A stretch of DNA of 18,049 bases from NCBI GenBank assembly GCA_002373775.1, contig DFJW01000071.1:1-18049 (forward strand), in the 5' to 3' direction. Positions 6,714-14,611 of this stretch are shown piece after piece. The number at the start of each line of letters is the position of its first letter. The first letter of the stretch is position 1. The notes under the pieces are model-generated. The model was not told the origin of the DNA and did no database searches. It worked only from the letters and a program-made list of their open reading frames with translations. The position numbers were made by a program, and so were the translations under genes. Source of the DNA: Ruminococcus flavefaciens. Its GTDB lineage: Bacteria > Bacillota > Clostridia > Oscillospirales > Ruminococcaceae.

Positions 6714-8402
6714 ATGCTTTCATTTGATATTACCGACAGAAATATACGTGTCGTTAAGGGTACAGAAAGCAACGGAAAGATAAGGATCAGTTCCGCTGCT
6801 ACTCTCAACATTGAAGAGGGACTTATAGTAAACGGTCATGTTAAGGACGTTCCAAACGTTGCAACACAGATCAACGGAGTCCTCAAGAAGAACAAGATGC
6901 CTGACAAGGAAGCGATCGTTTCGATCTCCTCCAACCTCACGATCTTCAAGGAAATGAACGTTGCCAAGGTAAAGAATCAGGATTTGCAGAAAGTTGTTAA
7001 GCAGCAGATGCAGGCTGAGCTGAACCTTGATGATACATACAGCGTATCCTATATTATAGTAGGTGATGCTGAGAGGACAGATGAAACAAGTGAGCCTGCT
7101 TACAGGATCCTTGCTACTGCCTGCCCCAATGAGATCGTAAACAGCTATCGTGAAGTATTCAAGCTCCTCGGTATCTCACTCAGATCAGTAATGATCGGAT
7201 GCAATTGTATCACAAAGGTACTTCTTGCTGATACAAAGATCAAGTCCAAGATGCCTCTGCTTGCTGTACAGATCGATAACAACTTCATATCACTCAACCT
7301 CTATGAGCAGGGACAGCTTTCATTCTCACGTTTCGCTTCCATCGACGCAGCTGACTACGGCTACTCAGATGACTATGTATTCGAAGCAGTAAACGAGAAC
7401 ATCTTCCGTATGTTACAGTTCCACAGGAGCCGCAGCACAGGAGAGACTATTGAGAACGTTATCTTCTACGGTGATACTCATGAGTATGTAAGACTTACAG
7501 ATGAACTTGAGAAGCTCGATCTGAAGACCAGCCTCATTAATGTTCCTCCGCAGATCCACGGTCATGAGAACCTTGAGTTTTCTCTTTACGCTAACGCTAT
7601 CGGCGCTATGTTCAAGAGAAACAAGGAAGTTGAAAAGATCAACCTTCTTGAAACTGACCTCGGTACAGCTGTAAAGAACAAGATCAAGAGCGACAGCTCA
7701 GGAAATCTTGTGCTTGCTGCATGCATCGGCATTGCACTTATCGCAACAGGTGCTTGGTATGCTGTACAGGCAATGAGAGATAAGGCTGTAAAGAACGATA
7801 TCGACGATATCGACAAGTATCTCACAAGTGCCAGCACACTCAGAGATCAGGCTGAAGAAGTGAGACTTACTGCGCTCAGGGATCAGGTAGCTGTTTATCA
7901 CGATGCGATGAAGAATGCTGATGACGCTTTCAAGTCACAGCCTGTCATCAACGGTGAGAAGATCGACGCGTTGATCGATACTATCACTAAAATGCAGGAT
8001 AAGTATAAGTCAGCAAAAACAGATTTTGCGTTCAACGGCTATGAAGATGGAATTATTAGCATGACTATAAAATCGGATGCTTCTGAGGACATGGCACAGA
8101 AGTTCCCTGCTGATTATGTTCTGGAATCCATGAAGCTTAAGGGCAAGGATAATAAGCCTTATTTCGGAGCTTGCGGTTATGAGGGATACATAGTTGAGCC
8201 TGATGAAGAAGAGGAAGAGACACAGGCACCTGAAGACAGCGAGAATCCTGATGAGAATGCAGAGCCCAGAAGACAGGAAAGAAGAGATTCCGATGATGAG
8301 GAAAAGCCTGACAGATTCTCATTTGATGTGTCCTTCCAGCTCAACGGCAGACAGAGCGCATATGTAGCTGACGATGCTGAAGAGACAACGGAAGCTGAAT
8401 AA
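6714..8402 (+). CDS. PilM-PilN fusion protein, type IV pilus assembly
   Basis: This is a 562-residue protein joining two normally separate parts. Residues 1-300 resemble the actin-like cytosolic PilM, with the order of segments (start MLSFDITDRNIRVVKG, LLAVQIDNNFISLNLYEQG at about 182-200, FRMLQFHRS, NVIFYGD) matching that family. At 309 begins INLLETDLG, the cytoplasmic PilN signature that normally binds PilM. A membrane helix follows at about 331-353, then an extracytoplasmic coiled coil and ferredoxin-like domain. An acidic insert lies at about 497-532. Both PilM phosphate-binding motifs are degenerate: DITDR replaces DIGSS, and QIDNN (186-190) replaces DIG. ATP binding is therefore doubtful. 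It sits 21 bases after pilC and just before the PilO-like gene, the expected PilN partner. GGTGG precedes the start. Family assignment rests on pattern and synteny. Confidence 0.85.
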   Translation: MLSFDITDRNIRVVKGTESNGKIRISSAATLNIEEGLIVNGHVKDVPNVATQINGVLKKNKMPDKEAIVSISSNLTIFKEMNVAKVKNQDLQKVVKQQMQAELNLDDTYSVSYIIVGDAERTDETSEPAYRILATACPNEIVNSYREVFKLLGISLRSVMIGCNCITKVLLADTKIKSKMPLLAVQIDNNFISLNLYEQGQLSFSRFASIDAADYGYSDDYVFEAVNENIFRMLQFHRSRSTGETIENVIFYGDTHEYVRLTDELEKLDLKTSLINVPPQIHGHENLEFSLYANAIGAMFKRNKEVEKINLLETDLGTAVKNKIKSDSSGNLVLAACIGIALIATGAWYAVQAMRDKAVKNDIDDIDKYLTSASTLRDQAEEVRLTALRDQVAVYHDAMKNADDAFKSQPVINGEKIDALIDTITKMQDKYKSAKTDFAFNGYEDGIISMTIKSDASEDMAQKFPADYVLESMKLKGKDNKPYFGACGYEGYIVEPDEEEEETQAPEDSENPDENAEPRRQERRDSDDEEKPDRFSFDVSFQLNGRQSAYVADDAEETTEAE

Positions 8403-8423
8403 TTGAAGGGAGGCTGATTCAAA

Positions 8424-9233
8424 ATGAAATTGAATTACAGAGACAAGGTAATACTTGGTGTATTCCTTGCTATAGTTATAGTTGTTGCAGGTTATCTTGC
8501 TCTTATCAAGGGCAAGACCGCAGATATAAAAACACATAAGTCCACACTTTCCACAAAACAGTCGGAAGAGTCTAAGGTAAAAGCGCAGATTGCACGAATT
8601 CCTGGTCTTAAGGAGGATATCACTACTTCCGCAAAGGAAGCCAATGACATTACAAAGAACTTTGTCAAGATGGCTAACGTTCAGAACACTCCTACTCTCG
8701 ACCAGTACATGCAGCACTATGCCGACAAGAACGGCATAAGACTTGATAGCCTTGAACTGACAGGTATGACAGACACTGAACTTGCGTACTATTACATCGA
8801 GCCGCTTGAGGTAGGCGAAGACCTCAGAACAGTATCTGATCTCAGCGGAAAACTTCAGGCAAACTACGATGAAGAAAATGCTGAGAAGAATCAGCTTGAA
8901 AACAGGGAAAAAGAAACACTTATCCAGACACAGTATGCTTTCACGGCTCATGGCACAAAGGAACATCTCTGGAACTTTATGTCAGATATTGAGAACTGCA
9001 AGGAAGCAATAATCATCAACGAGCTCCACTTCGCCCTCAGAGAAGAAGAGGAAGAAGAGGAGGACACTGAGGAGGCTACAGTAGCTTCTGATGAGGAAGA
9101 GGAAGAAAAGCAGCTCTACATTACAAACTTTGAAGACGATACAGAATTAGATATACAAGTTGTCATTTCACTCTATTCAGTTTACGACGCACAGGCTCCT
9201 GCCCTTGAACTCAGCACAGAAGAAGCTGAATAA
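8424..9233 (+). CDS. PilO-like pilus alignment protein
   Basis: This is a 269-residue single-pass membrane protein. Layout: short cytoplasmic MKLNYRDK, membrane helix at about 9-28 (VILGVFLAIVIVVAGYLALI), a coiled coil of Lys/Ser/Glu-rich sequence (about 30-85), then a globular domain (QYAFTAHGTKEHLWNFMSDIEN is the typical strand-helix of the PilO ferredoxin-like fold). PilO pairs with PilN outside the membrane to link platform and fibre. Sequence similarity to PilO is weak by eye; the call relies on topology plus position right after the PilM-N gene. A strongly acidic loop (about residues 207-229, two Glu runs) interrupts the final beta hairpin. Start supported by AAGGGAGG (8406-8413). Confidence 0.8.
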   Translation: MKLNYRDKVILGVFLAIVIVVAGYLALIKGKTADIKTHKSTLSTKQSEESKVKAQIARIPGLKEDITTSAKEANDITKNFVKMANVQNTPTLDQYMQHYADKNGIRLDSLELTGMTDTELAYYYIEPLEVGEDLRTVSDLSGKLQANYDEENAEKNQLENREKETLIQTQYAFTAHGTKEHLWNFMSDIENCKEAIIINELHFALREEEEEEEDTEEATVASDEEEEEKQLYITNFEDDTELDIQVVISLYSVYDAQAPALELSTEEAE

Positions 9234-9288
9234 ACCACCTCTGCACATAAGTTATTGAGAAAATATAACTTGAAAGGCGGTAAGAAAG

Positions 9289-12030
9289 ATGAAAACTGAG
9301 AGAAAAAGAACACTAAAGGGCACGGTTCTGTTTACAGTCGTATCGGTCATGGCACTAATGATCATCGTTCTGACAAGTACGCTGGCTATGGCTACAGCGG
9401 CAAACAGAAGAGCTCACAAATCATACGCCTCATCACAGACATCCTATACTGCGCGTGCTGCTATCGACAGTATCCTCGCGGCAATGAGTGCCGACAAGGA
9501 CTTCGCTAACGCGGTCGGCGGCATAAAGAGCGCAGCTGGCAACTTCGACGTTATCGTTGACATGCAGGATCCTTCGCTGGGTACTATCGACAAAGCAAGA
9601 GTCGAGTACGCCGGTGTAAAGCAGATGTACGATCCCGAGCAGAAGAAATGGGTAAAGAAGACACTGCTCAAGGTAACTGCTGATGTAACACTCAACGGCG
9701 AAACAACAACTATTTCATCACATGTAATAATCGATCCCGTTGGAGGCGGCGGCGGCGGCGGCGGCGCTCCCTTCGTTACAATGGGCCAGGCAGAAGCCAA
9801 AAACCATGTTAATGGTTTTGGCGGTACATTCCTTGGAATGGGTATCAATGATATGTCTGCCGGTGAGTATTTCAAAAAAATCAAAGATGGTACTATTGAT
9901 GATCTTACTGGAGAGCCTACTGCTTTGAAAAAGGTGAATGGTGAGTGGCAGTATTGGTCAGGTGATACGTTTGACGTTGGTCGAGATTACGATGCATATG
10001 AAGCTCCATTTGTTATCAACGGCTCTTGTAATGTAAATACAAAGCTGAGTTGCATAATTCAAAAGTATGGCACGGGCATGGTTGTCTGGGGAGATATGGA
10101 AACACATGCAAAAGACTGCTTGAACATTACTTCTTTCGGTGGTGCTGCTGGTGATAAAGAAGGCACTATAAATGTTTGGGTTGACAAAGATAATGCTGGA
10201 CCTCGTGCTTTGAGTTTTATAGAAACACCATATCTTTATGTTGACGGTAAACTGGATTTCATAGATGGCGTTGAGGGCATTGGAAGTGGTAATATACCAC
10301 TGAATATATTCTGTGGAAGTATCTATAACGGTAGCAACAATTTTGAGTTTAAAGCTGATGTGTACTGTATGGATGAAGATGCTAAATCTGTTATTAATAC
10401 CACTGGAGGTAAGTTGTATAACTGGTCTAATTCAGTGTGGAAAGGCGGATTAAGCTATTCCGCAGTAGGTGGAGCGTTCAACTCGAAGGGCAATCTTGAA
10501 GTTAATGGAAACGGCTGTGAATTTAAAGGTGATGTAAGAGTAGCTGGCGATGTGACGTTCAATGGTAATGTGACCGTGAATGGCGACCTCGTTGTTGGTG
10601 GGCATTTACAGAATAATGGCAACTTAATTGTAACTGGAAATGTATATGTTGATTCTGCATCCGGTAATAATATAACAGCCGGCAGTAAATCGCTTAAAAC
10701 AGGATATAAAGAAATAGATGAAGAGTGTATACCTGTTGTAAGGTATGGAAACTTTGGCTGGGCAAAACCGGCAATACTGGAACAGGGCGCTGGCAAGTAT
10801 AACGCTATACCTATAGGGAACGATGAATTTGAGTTTACTTATTATGAATTCGACTGGCAGGTTGGCGATGCAATATGGAATGCTAACTTTGTACAGAGTA
10901 TGAGTGGTGTTAATAGCGGAAATATATTTGACTATGTTAAAGATGCTAAAGATGGTGGAAGCATCCCCACTTATGCAGTCGTTATAGATACTAACACTAA
11001 TAAGCCAGTTGACAATCCCGGAAAAGCGTATTCAATGAGCGGCATAAAATTTAAGGGGAATCCAGTTAATTCAGTGGCATCTTACGGAACAGATATTTAT
11101 CCACAGCTTGCTGAGAGAGGCGTATTATTAGGCTTAGAGCAGGCAACTGACGGGGAAGGTCATCTCATAGATATTGATCAGACTAAGTTGTTGACGACGG
11201 TTCCTGAATATACCTCAAAGTGGAGCCTTAAAGATAATGCAGATAAGGTCGAACCAGTTAAAGGAAAAAAGATAAACATATCAACTACAGATGAAATCAC
11301 TGAAAGTGTGCTGATTGAATCAACACATTTCCAAGGAAACGGAAAGAAGATTACTATCAAACGTCCGGCTGGTGAGGGTGAACTATGGGTTTATCTTAAG
11401 AATTCAACAATAGAGTCTACTACTTTTGAAATTGATGATTCTGATGCTAATTGTCAGGGAACAGTGAATTTCTATGTTGAAGGTCATTGTGGACTGTGTA
11501 ATGGTGTTAAAATTTACACTACAAGCTTTAAGTCACTGCTTGACAGTGGTGATAATTTTGAGATTCTAAGCGATCGTAAAGAGCATGGATATTTATCACA
11601 AACAACCAATGTTATGCCGATTCCTTGCGTGAAAATGTATTCAGCAGGTGATGAACACCTGAATGAGCCCAATGTAAATGATAGGGATACAACGTTAAAT
11701 ATTAACAACGGATTCTTCTTTACAGGCTTTATTGTTTCTCCATACCTTACACTTATAGCTGATACTGTGCCTACTACATACGATACTGAGATTCTATCGC
11801 ATTGCTATTACGACGGTGCTCTGCTTAGTAAAGTTAACAAAACGGCAAGCGGATTGTCAAGAATTTCAGTAGTAGGATGTATGGATATACATCAACTTAC
11901 CACTACACCAGGTGGAAGCGGTAATAACCTGACAGTTCTCTACATCAACGAGAATGACTCCGGTGAAGGGACCAAGACGGCAGCTAACGGCAAGTTCAGC
12001 TACGCAGCTGTTGACTACGACGCATATTAA
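9289..12030 (+). CDS. Giant PilX/GspK-like minor pilin with beta-solenoid passenger, putative tip adhesin
   Basis: This 913-residue protein is far larger than ordinary pilins. The N terminus has a basic leader, K-G, then TVLFTVVSVMALMIIVLTSTLAMATAA, a pilin-type hydrophobic helix followed by a polar amphipathic stretch (SYASSQTSYTARAAIDSILAAM). After the presumed cleavage, residue 5 is Thr and not the usual Glu, as in PilX/GspK-type minor pilins. A run of eight Gly (152-159) joins this stalk to a large passenger. Residues about 395-455 contain repeated short strands of the pattern V-x-G-x-V-x-F/V-N-G (for example GDVTFNGNVTVNGDLVVGG), as in bactofilin-like or other beta-solenoids. All 13 Cys I count lie in the passenger. 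The passenger is A/T-rich compared with both ends of the gene. Tip location and adhesion are inference. GGCGG precedes the ATG. Confidence 0.85.
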   Translation: MKTERKRTLKGTVLFTVVSVMALMIIVLTSTLAMATAANRRAHKSYASSQTSYTARAAIDSILAAMSADKDFANAVGGIKSAAGNFDVIVDMQDPSLGTIDKARVEYAGVKQMYDPEQKKWVKKTLLKVTADVTLNGETTTISSHVIIDPVGGGGGGGGAPFVTMGQAEAKNHVNGFGGTFLGMGINDMSAGEYFKKIKDGTIDDLTGEPTALKKVNGEWQYWSGDTFDVGRDYDAYEAPFVINGSCNVNTKLSCIIQKYGTGMVVWGDMETHAKDCLNITSFGGAAGDKEGTINVWVDKDNAGPRALSFIETPYLYVDGKLDFIDGVEGIGSGNIPLNIFCGSIYNGSNNFEFKADVYCMDEDAKSVINTTGGKLYNWSNSVWKGGLSYSAVGGAFNSKGNLEVNGNGCEFKGDVRVAGDVTFNGNVTVNGDLVVGGHLQNNGNLIVTGNVYVDSASGNNITAGSKSLKTGYKEIDEECIPVVRYGNFGWAKPAILEQGAGKYNAIPIGNDEFEFTYYEFDWQVGDAIWNANFVQSMSGVNSGNIFDYVKDAKDGGSIPTYAVVIDTNTNKPVDNPGKAYSMSGIKFKGNPVNSVASYGTDIYPQLAERGVLLGLEQATDGEGHLIDIDQTKLLTTVPEYTSKWSLKDNADKVEPVKGKKINISTTDEITESVLIESTHFQGNGKKITIKRPAGEGELWVYLKNSTIESTTFEIDDSDANCQGTVNFYVEGHCGLCNGVKIYTTSFKSLLDSGDNFEILSDRKEHGYLSQTTNVMPIPCVKMYSAGDEHLNEPNVNDRDTTLNINNGFFFTGFIVSPYLTLIADTVPTTYDTEILSHCYYDGALLSKVNKTASGLSRISVVGCMDIHQLTTTPGGSGNNLTVLYINENDSGEGTKTAANGKFSYAAVDYDAY
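9745..9765 (+). repeat. (GGC)7 trinucleotide tract encoding the polyglycine hinge
   Basis: Seven perfect GGC codons follow one GGA and encode Gly152-Gly159 of the giant pilin. Slippage would change hinge length in steps of one residue without shifting frame. The A/T-rich passenger begins shortly after the tract. Confidence 0.9.
9780..11925 (+). other. Compositionally distinct passenger segment of the giant pilin gene
   Basis: Sample 60-base lines show the change: about 47% G+C at 9541-9600, about 33% at 10321-10380, about 32% at 11401-11460, and about 53% at 11941-12000. Codon choice changes with it (more A/T-ending codons). The left border is gradual just after the Gly tract; the right border lies near 11920, leaving about 33 C-terminal residues in the operon's own style. 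Confidence 0.75.
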
Positions 12031-12044
12031 GGAGGGGTGACACG

Positions 12045-12494
12045 ATGAAAACACGCAAGAAGAAACTGCGCGGAATGACGCTGGTCGAGTGTATCATCGC
12101 TATCGCAGTTTTCGCCGCGATGACTCTGCTCCTTGCAATGTTCGGTACAGCAGTTGAAGCAAATATCAGACATTCCCGCGAGACAAGCAATAAAGTCGTG
12201 ACCGAAGGCCCTATAGCCGAGGCTCAAAACAAAGACGCTTCGCATCTTGTCAAGAAAAGTCTTGAAATAAGCGTTTCAAAAACTAAAAAAGACAGTGAAA
12301 GTGGCGAGTTCGTGGCAGATGGCAATGCTATTAAGATCAAAGGCGACGTTTACAAGGTAAACCCCGACGTTCCGGTATTGCCGAAGGACGAAGAGGGAAA
12401 CCCTGTAGTAAATGACAGCGCAAGCACAAACAAATATGACTTCCAGTTTGTTGATGTTGAGATTCCCGAACCCACAACAAAGAAGAGCGACTAA
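12045..12494 (+). CDS. Minor type IV prepilin (PilV/GspI-like position)
   Basis: This is a 149-residue prepilin. The leader MKTRKKKLRG is followed by MTLVECIIAIAVFAAMTLLLAMF, giving cleavage after Gly10 by the prepilin peptidase, Met at +1 and the conserved Glu at +5. The hydrophobic N-terminal helix forms the fibre core; the rest (about residues 40-149) is hydrophilic and Lys/Asp/Glu-rich with no recognisable domain and a likely disordered, Thr/Lys-rich C terminus. It shares the short spacer sequence TAAGGAGGGG with the next gene, where the stop codon of the gene before merges into the ribosome binding site. It probably helps start or cap the fibre with the neighbouring minor pilins (inference). 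Confidence 0.92.
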   Translation: MKTRKKKLRGMTLVECIIAIAVFAAMTLLLAMFGTAVEANIRHSRETSNKVVTEGPIAEAQNKDASHLVKKSLEISVSKTKKDSESGEFVADGNAIKIKGDVYKVNPDVPVLPKDEEGNPVVNDSASTNKYDFQFVDVEIPEPTTKKSD

Positions 12495-12507
12495 GGAGGG
12501 GAGAGCT

Positions 12508-13596
12508 ATGAAGGATCGTAAGGTTTTAAAGGGCTTTACCCTTGTAGAGCTCATCGTGGTAATGGCTATATTCAGCGTTATCATGCTGGGCGCGATGCAG
12601 TTCTTTGATCCTGTAAACAGGATGAGAAAGCGTGCCTCCATTGAGGAGGCAAACGCTGCTGCGGTCGACAATATGAAGAATTATCTCGAAGGTTCACTCA
12701 GATATGCGGATTGTATCGAAGTGTATGTGGGAAGCCTGACTGATAAGGACGGCAATGAGATCAATTCAAAGCAGGCAGCTCAGATATTCGTTGACAATCA
12801 CTTCCAGAACGTTCCAAAGGAAGGTTCTGATAAAGGTGAACCCCTCGAAGGAAGAGTCCGTGTGCTGAAGATTGACAATGCCGACGGCGGAAAGGTCTAT
12901 GAGACTGAGTATAACTTCAAAGCCGGCTGCACATACGACGTTTATAAAGACGGCACATTCGTTGAGAAGAAGACCGTTAAATCCGGTATCTTCGACGCAG
13001 TTGCTGAGCATCAGGTAATAAATGAGGCTTACTACGATAACTACGATTTCACATTTATTCCCGGCTACAATCAGATAGAGCGTCTCGATAAGGCAAACGC
13101 TGAAAGCTACGGCTTCGATACATCTTATGACAACGCTGAGACAAATTACTCGTATGTTATCCCTTCACCCGTTCAGGTCGCTAAGTCTGACGGAACAGTG
13201 GATGAGATCGTTTATCCTGATTTCACACCTTCAATGTTTTCACTGAGCGTTGTGACTCATGAGAAGGAAAACGCTGTTATGAGCGTAACAGACAGTGTTG
13301 TACCGGACGAAACGGTTTCAGTATTCAGATCGCCTATGGCACTCTCGAATATCAACCTTTCACTGGTAAACATCAACACAGGTTATGCCAAGTTCAGAAC
13401 GGCAAGCTACGGTCCTTTAAGATGGGACGGTAACATGTGCCCGGACGGCAAAGAACACGTCTACGGTGATATGATAAAGGATGATGAGGGCAATGTAAGG
13501 TTTGAGAAGATAACCAATGCTGCTCCTTTCATCAGACATTCAGACGCTGAAGGCGACTGCATCTACTTTGTATACTCTATAACAGAGCAGAAGTAA
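12508..13596 (+). CDS. Minor type IV prepilin (PilW/GspJ-like)
   Basis: This is a 362-residue prepilin. Leader MKDRKVLKG, cleavage after Gly9, then FTLVELIVVMAIFSVIMLGAMQFF with Glu at +5. The residues following the helix (FDPVNRMRKRASIEEANAAAVDNMKNYLEGSLRYA) resemble PilW/GspJ-type minor pilins. The remaining about 300 residues form a globular domain with repeated Tyr-rich strands and no motif I recognise. An in-frame ATG at 12412 lies inside the preceding gene and lacks a ribosome binding site; AAGGAGGGG at 12494-12502 supports 12508. It is the last gene of the operon. A convergent terminator follows. Confidence 0.93.
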   Translation: MKDRKVLKGFTLVELIVVMAIFSVIMLGAMQFFDPVNRMRKRASIEEANAAAVDNMKNYLEGSLRYADCIEVYVGSLTDKDGNEINSKQAAQIFVDNHFQNVPKEGSDKGEPLEGRVRVLKIDNADGGKVYETEYNFKAGCTYDVYKDGTFVEKKTVKSGIFDAVAEHQVINEAYYDNYDFTFIPGYNQIERLDKANAESYGFDTSYDNAETNYSYVIPSPVQVAKSDGTVDEIVYPDFTPSMFSLSVVTHEKENAVMSVTDSVVPDETVSVFRSPMALSNINLSLVNINTGYAKFRTASYGPLRWDGNMCPDGKEHVYGDMIKDDEGNVRFEKITNAAPFIRHSDAEGDCIYFVYSITEQK

Positions 13597-13607
13597 ATAA
13601 ATAAAAA

Positions 13608-13650
13608 ACAGGCAGCAGTTCAAATGCTGCTGCCTGTAATTTATTTTTGC
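13608..13650. terminator. Bidirectional terminator between the pilus operon and pilD
   Basis: ACAGGCAGCAG (13608-13618) pairs with CTGCTGCCTGT (13627-13637) in a perfect 11-bp stem with an 8-base loop. An A-rich run to the left and a T-rich run to the right let it end transcription from both converging units. Confidence 0.94.
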
Positions 13651-13654
13651 CATA

Positions 13655-14491
13655 TCAGTTTTTTACTTTAAGGAAGCCAAGATACCAATCAGCAAGCTTC
13701 GGTCCCCAGAGCGCTGCGAATGCAATGCCTATCGACAGGAAAGGTCCGAAAGCAAATTTAGAATTTCCTGTCACACGCTTGTTTATCACACCTACAACAG
13801 CAGCTGTGATAACACCTATCAATGCTGAAACGATAATAGCCTTTGTTCCGAGGTAAGCGCCGGCTGCGAACATCAGTATCGTATCGCCGAGTTCAATTGC
13901 GCGGAAATCCTCGCCCATCTTCTTCTTTATGATGCCTCTGCTGACTTCACCGATCACGAAGAATGGTACGCTTATCACAAGTGCACCGATTATCCGTTCG
14001 CTGATCGTACATCTGTCAGTGAGAAGCTGAGAAGGAACTGCAAGAAGAAAGATGATCGCAACGATTATCATGTCGATCTCCATCGTGTCCCAGTCCATGA
14101 AGCCGACTACGATGAGCAGCGACATAAGAACGCAGGTTATTATGGAGTCAGGATTGAAGTCCAGCACATACATGGTCAGTATGTACATGATACCGTTGAG
14201 ACTTTCAACGATGGGATACCTCACAGAGATCTTCTCACCGCAGTTATGACATTTTCCGCGAAGGAAAAGCCAGCTGAATACAGGTATGAGATCAATGGGA
14301 CGTATCTTAGTGCCACAGGTCATACAGTGAGATGAACGTTTTATAAGTGATTCGTGGCGCGGAAGTCTGATTATCACAACGTTCAGAAAACTGCCTATGC
14401 AAATGCCGAACAGAAATACTATAGTGTAAAACATGATCTTGAACGACAGCATCGCATATTCATCGTGCAGCGAGTTGAAGAATACATTCAT
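13655..14491 (-). CDS. pilD: Prepilin leader peptidase / N-methyltransferase
   Basis: This is a 278-residue polytopic membrane aspartyl protease that cuts the prepilin leader after Gly and methylates the new N terminus. The N-terminal domain has the GSFLNVVIIRLP motif (33-44) and two CxxC pairs, C56/C59 and C81/C84, which bind zinc in family members. The first catalytic Asp is probably D133 in FMDWDTMEID. The second is D203 in ELGDTILMFAAGAYLG, where the family GxGD motif reads E-L-G-D and the following Lys is replaced. I chose the ATG at 14491 because AGGAGG lies nine bases upstream; an earlier in-frame ATG at 14524 coincides with the predicted transcription start. It is transcribed away from pilB and towards the minor pilin operon. 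Confidence 0.95.
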   Translation of the reverse strand: MNVFFNSLHDEYAMLSFKIMFYTIVFLFGICIGSFLNVVIIRLPRHESLIKRSSHCMTCGTKIRPIDLIPVFSWLFLRGKCHNCGEKISVRYPIVESLNGIMYILTMYVLDFNPDSIITCVLMSLLIVVGFMDWDTMEIDMIIVAIIFLLAVPSQLLTDRCTISERIIGALVISVPFFVIGEVSRGIIKKKMGEDFRAIELGDTILMFAAGAYLGTKAIIVSALIGVITAAVVGVINKRVTGNSKFAFGPFLSIGIAFAALWGPKLADWYLGFLKVKN

Positions 14492-14528
14492 TGTTTTACC
14501 CTCCTTTACATTATAATAGTACATACCT

Positions 14529-14556
14529 ATTATAACATAAAAAGCGGAAATTTCAA
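14529..14556 (-). promoter_or_regulatory. Promoter of pilD
   Basis: On the minus strand TTGAAA (14556-14551), 16 bp, then TATAAT (14534-14529). The predicted start near 14522 leaves a short leader with AAAGGAGGG before the ATG at 14491. The region is shared with divergent pilB, for which I could not find a convincing promoter. Confidence 0.8.
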
Positions 14557-14611
14557 GTGTTATTCCAAATTAAAAATTAAAAAGCAAAATTTTAATAAGC
14601 GGAGGTTTGTT

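Noticed and set aside
14354..14611. An 86-codon upstream extension of pilB
   Set aside because: It overlaps the divergent pilD start, has no ribosome binding site or conserved sequence, and PilB homologs begin near the MshEN motif at 14612.
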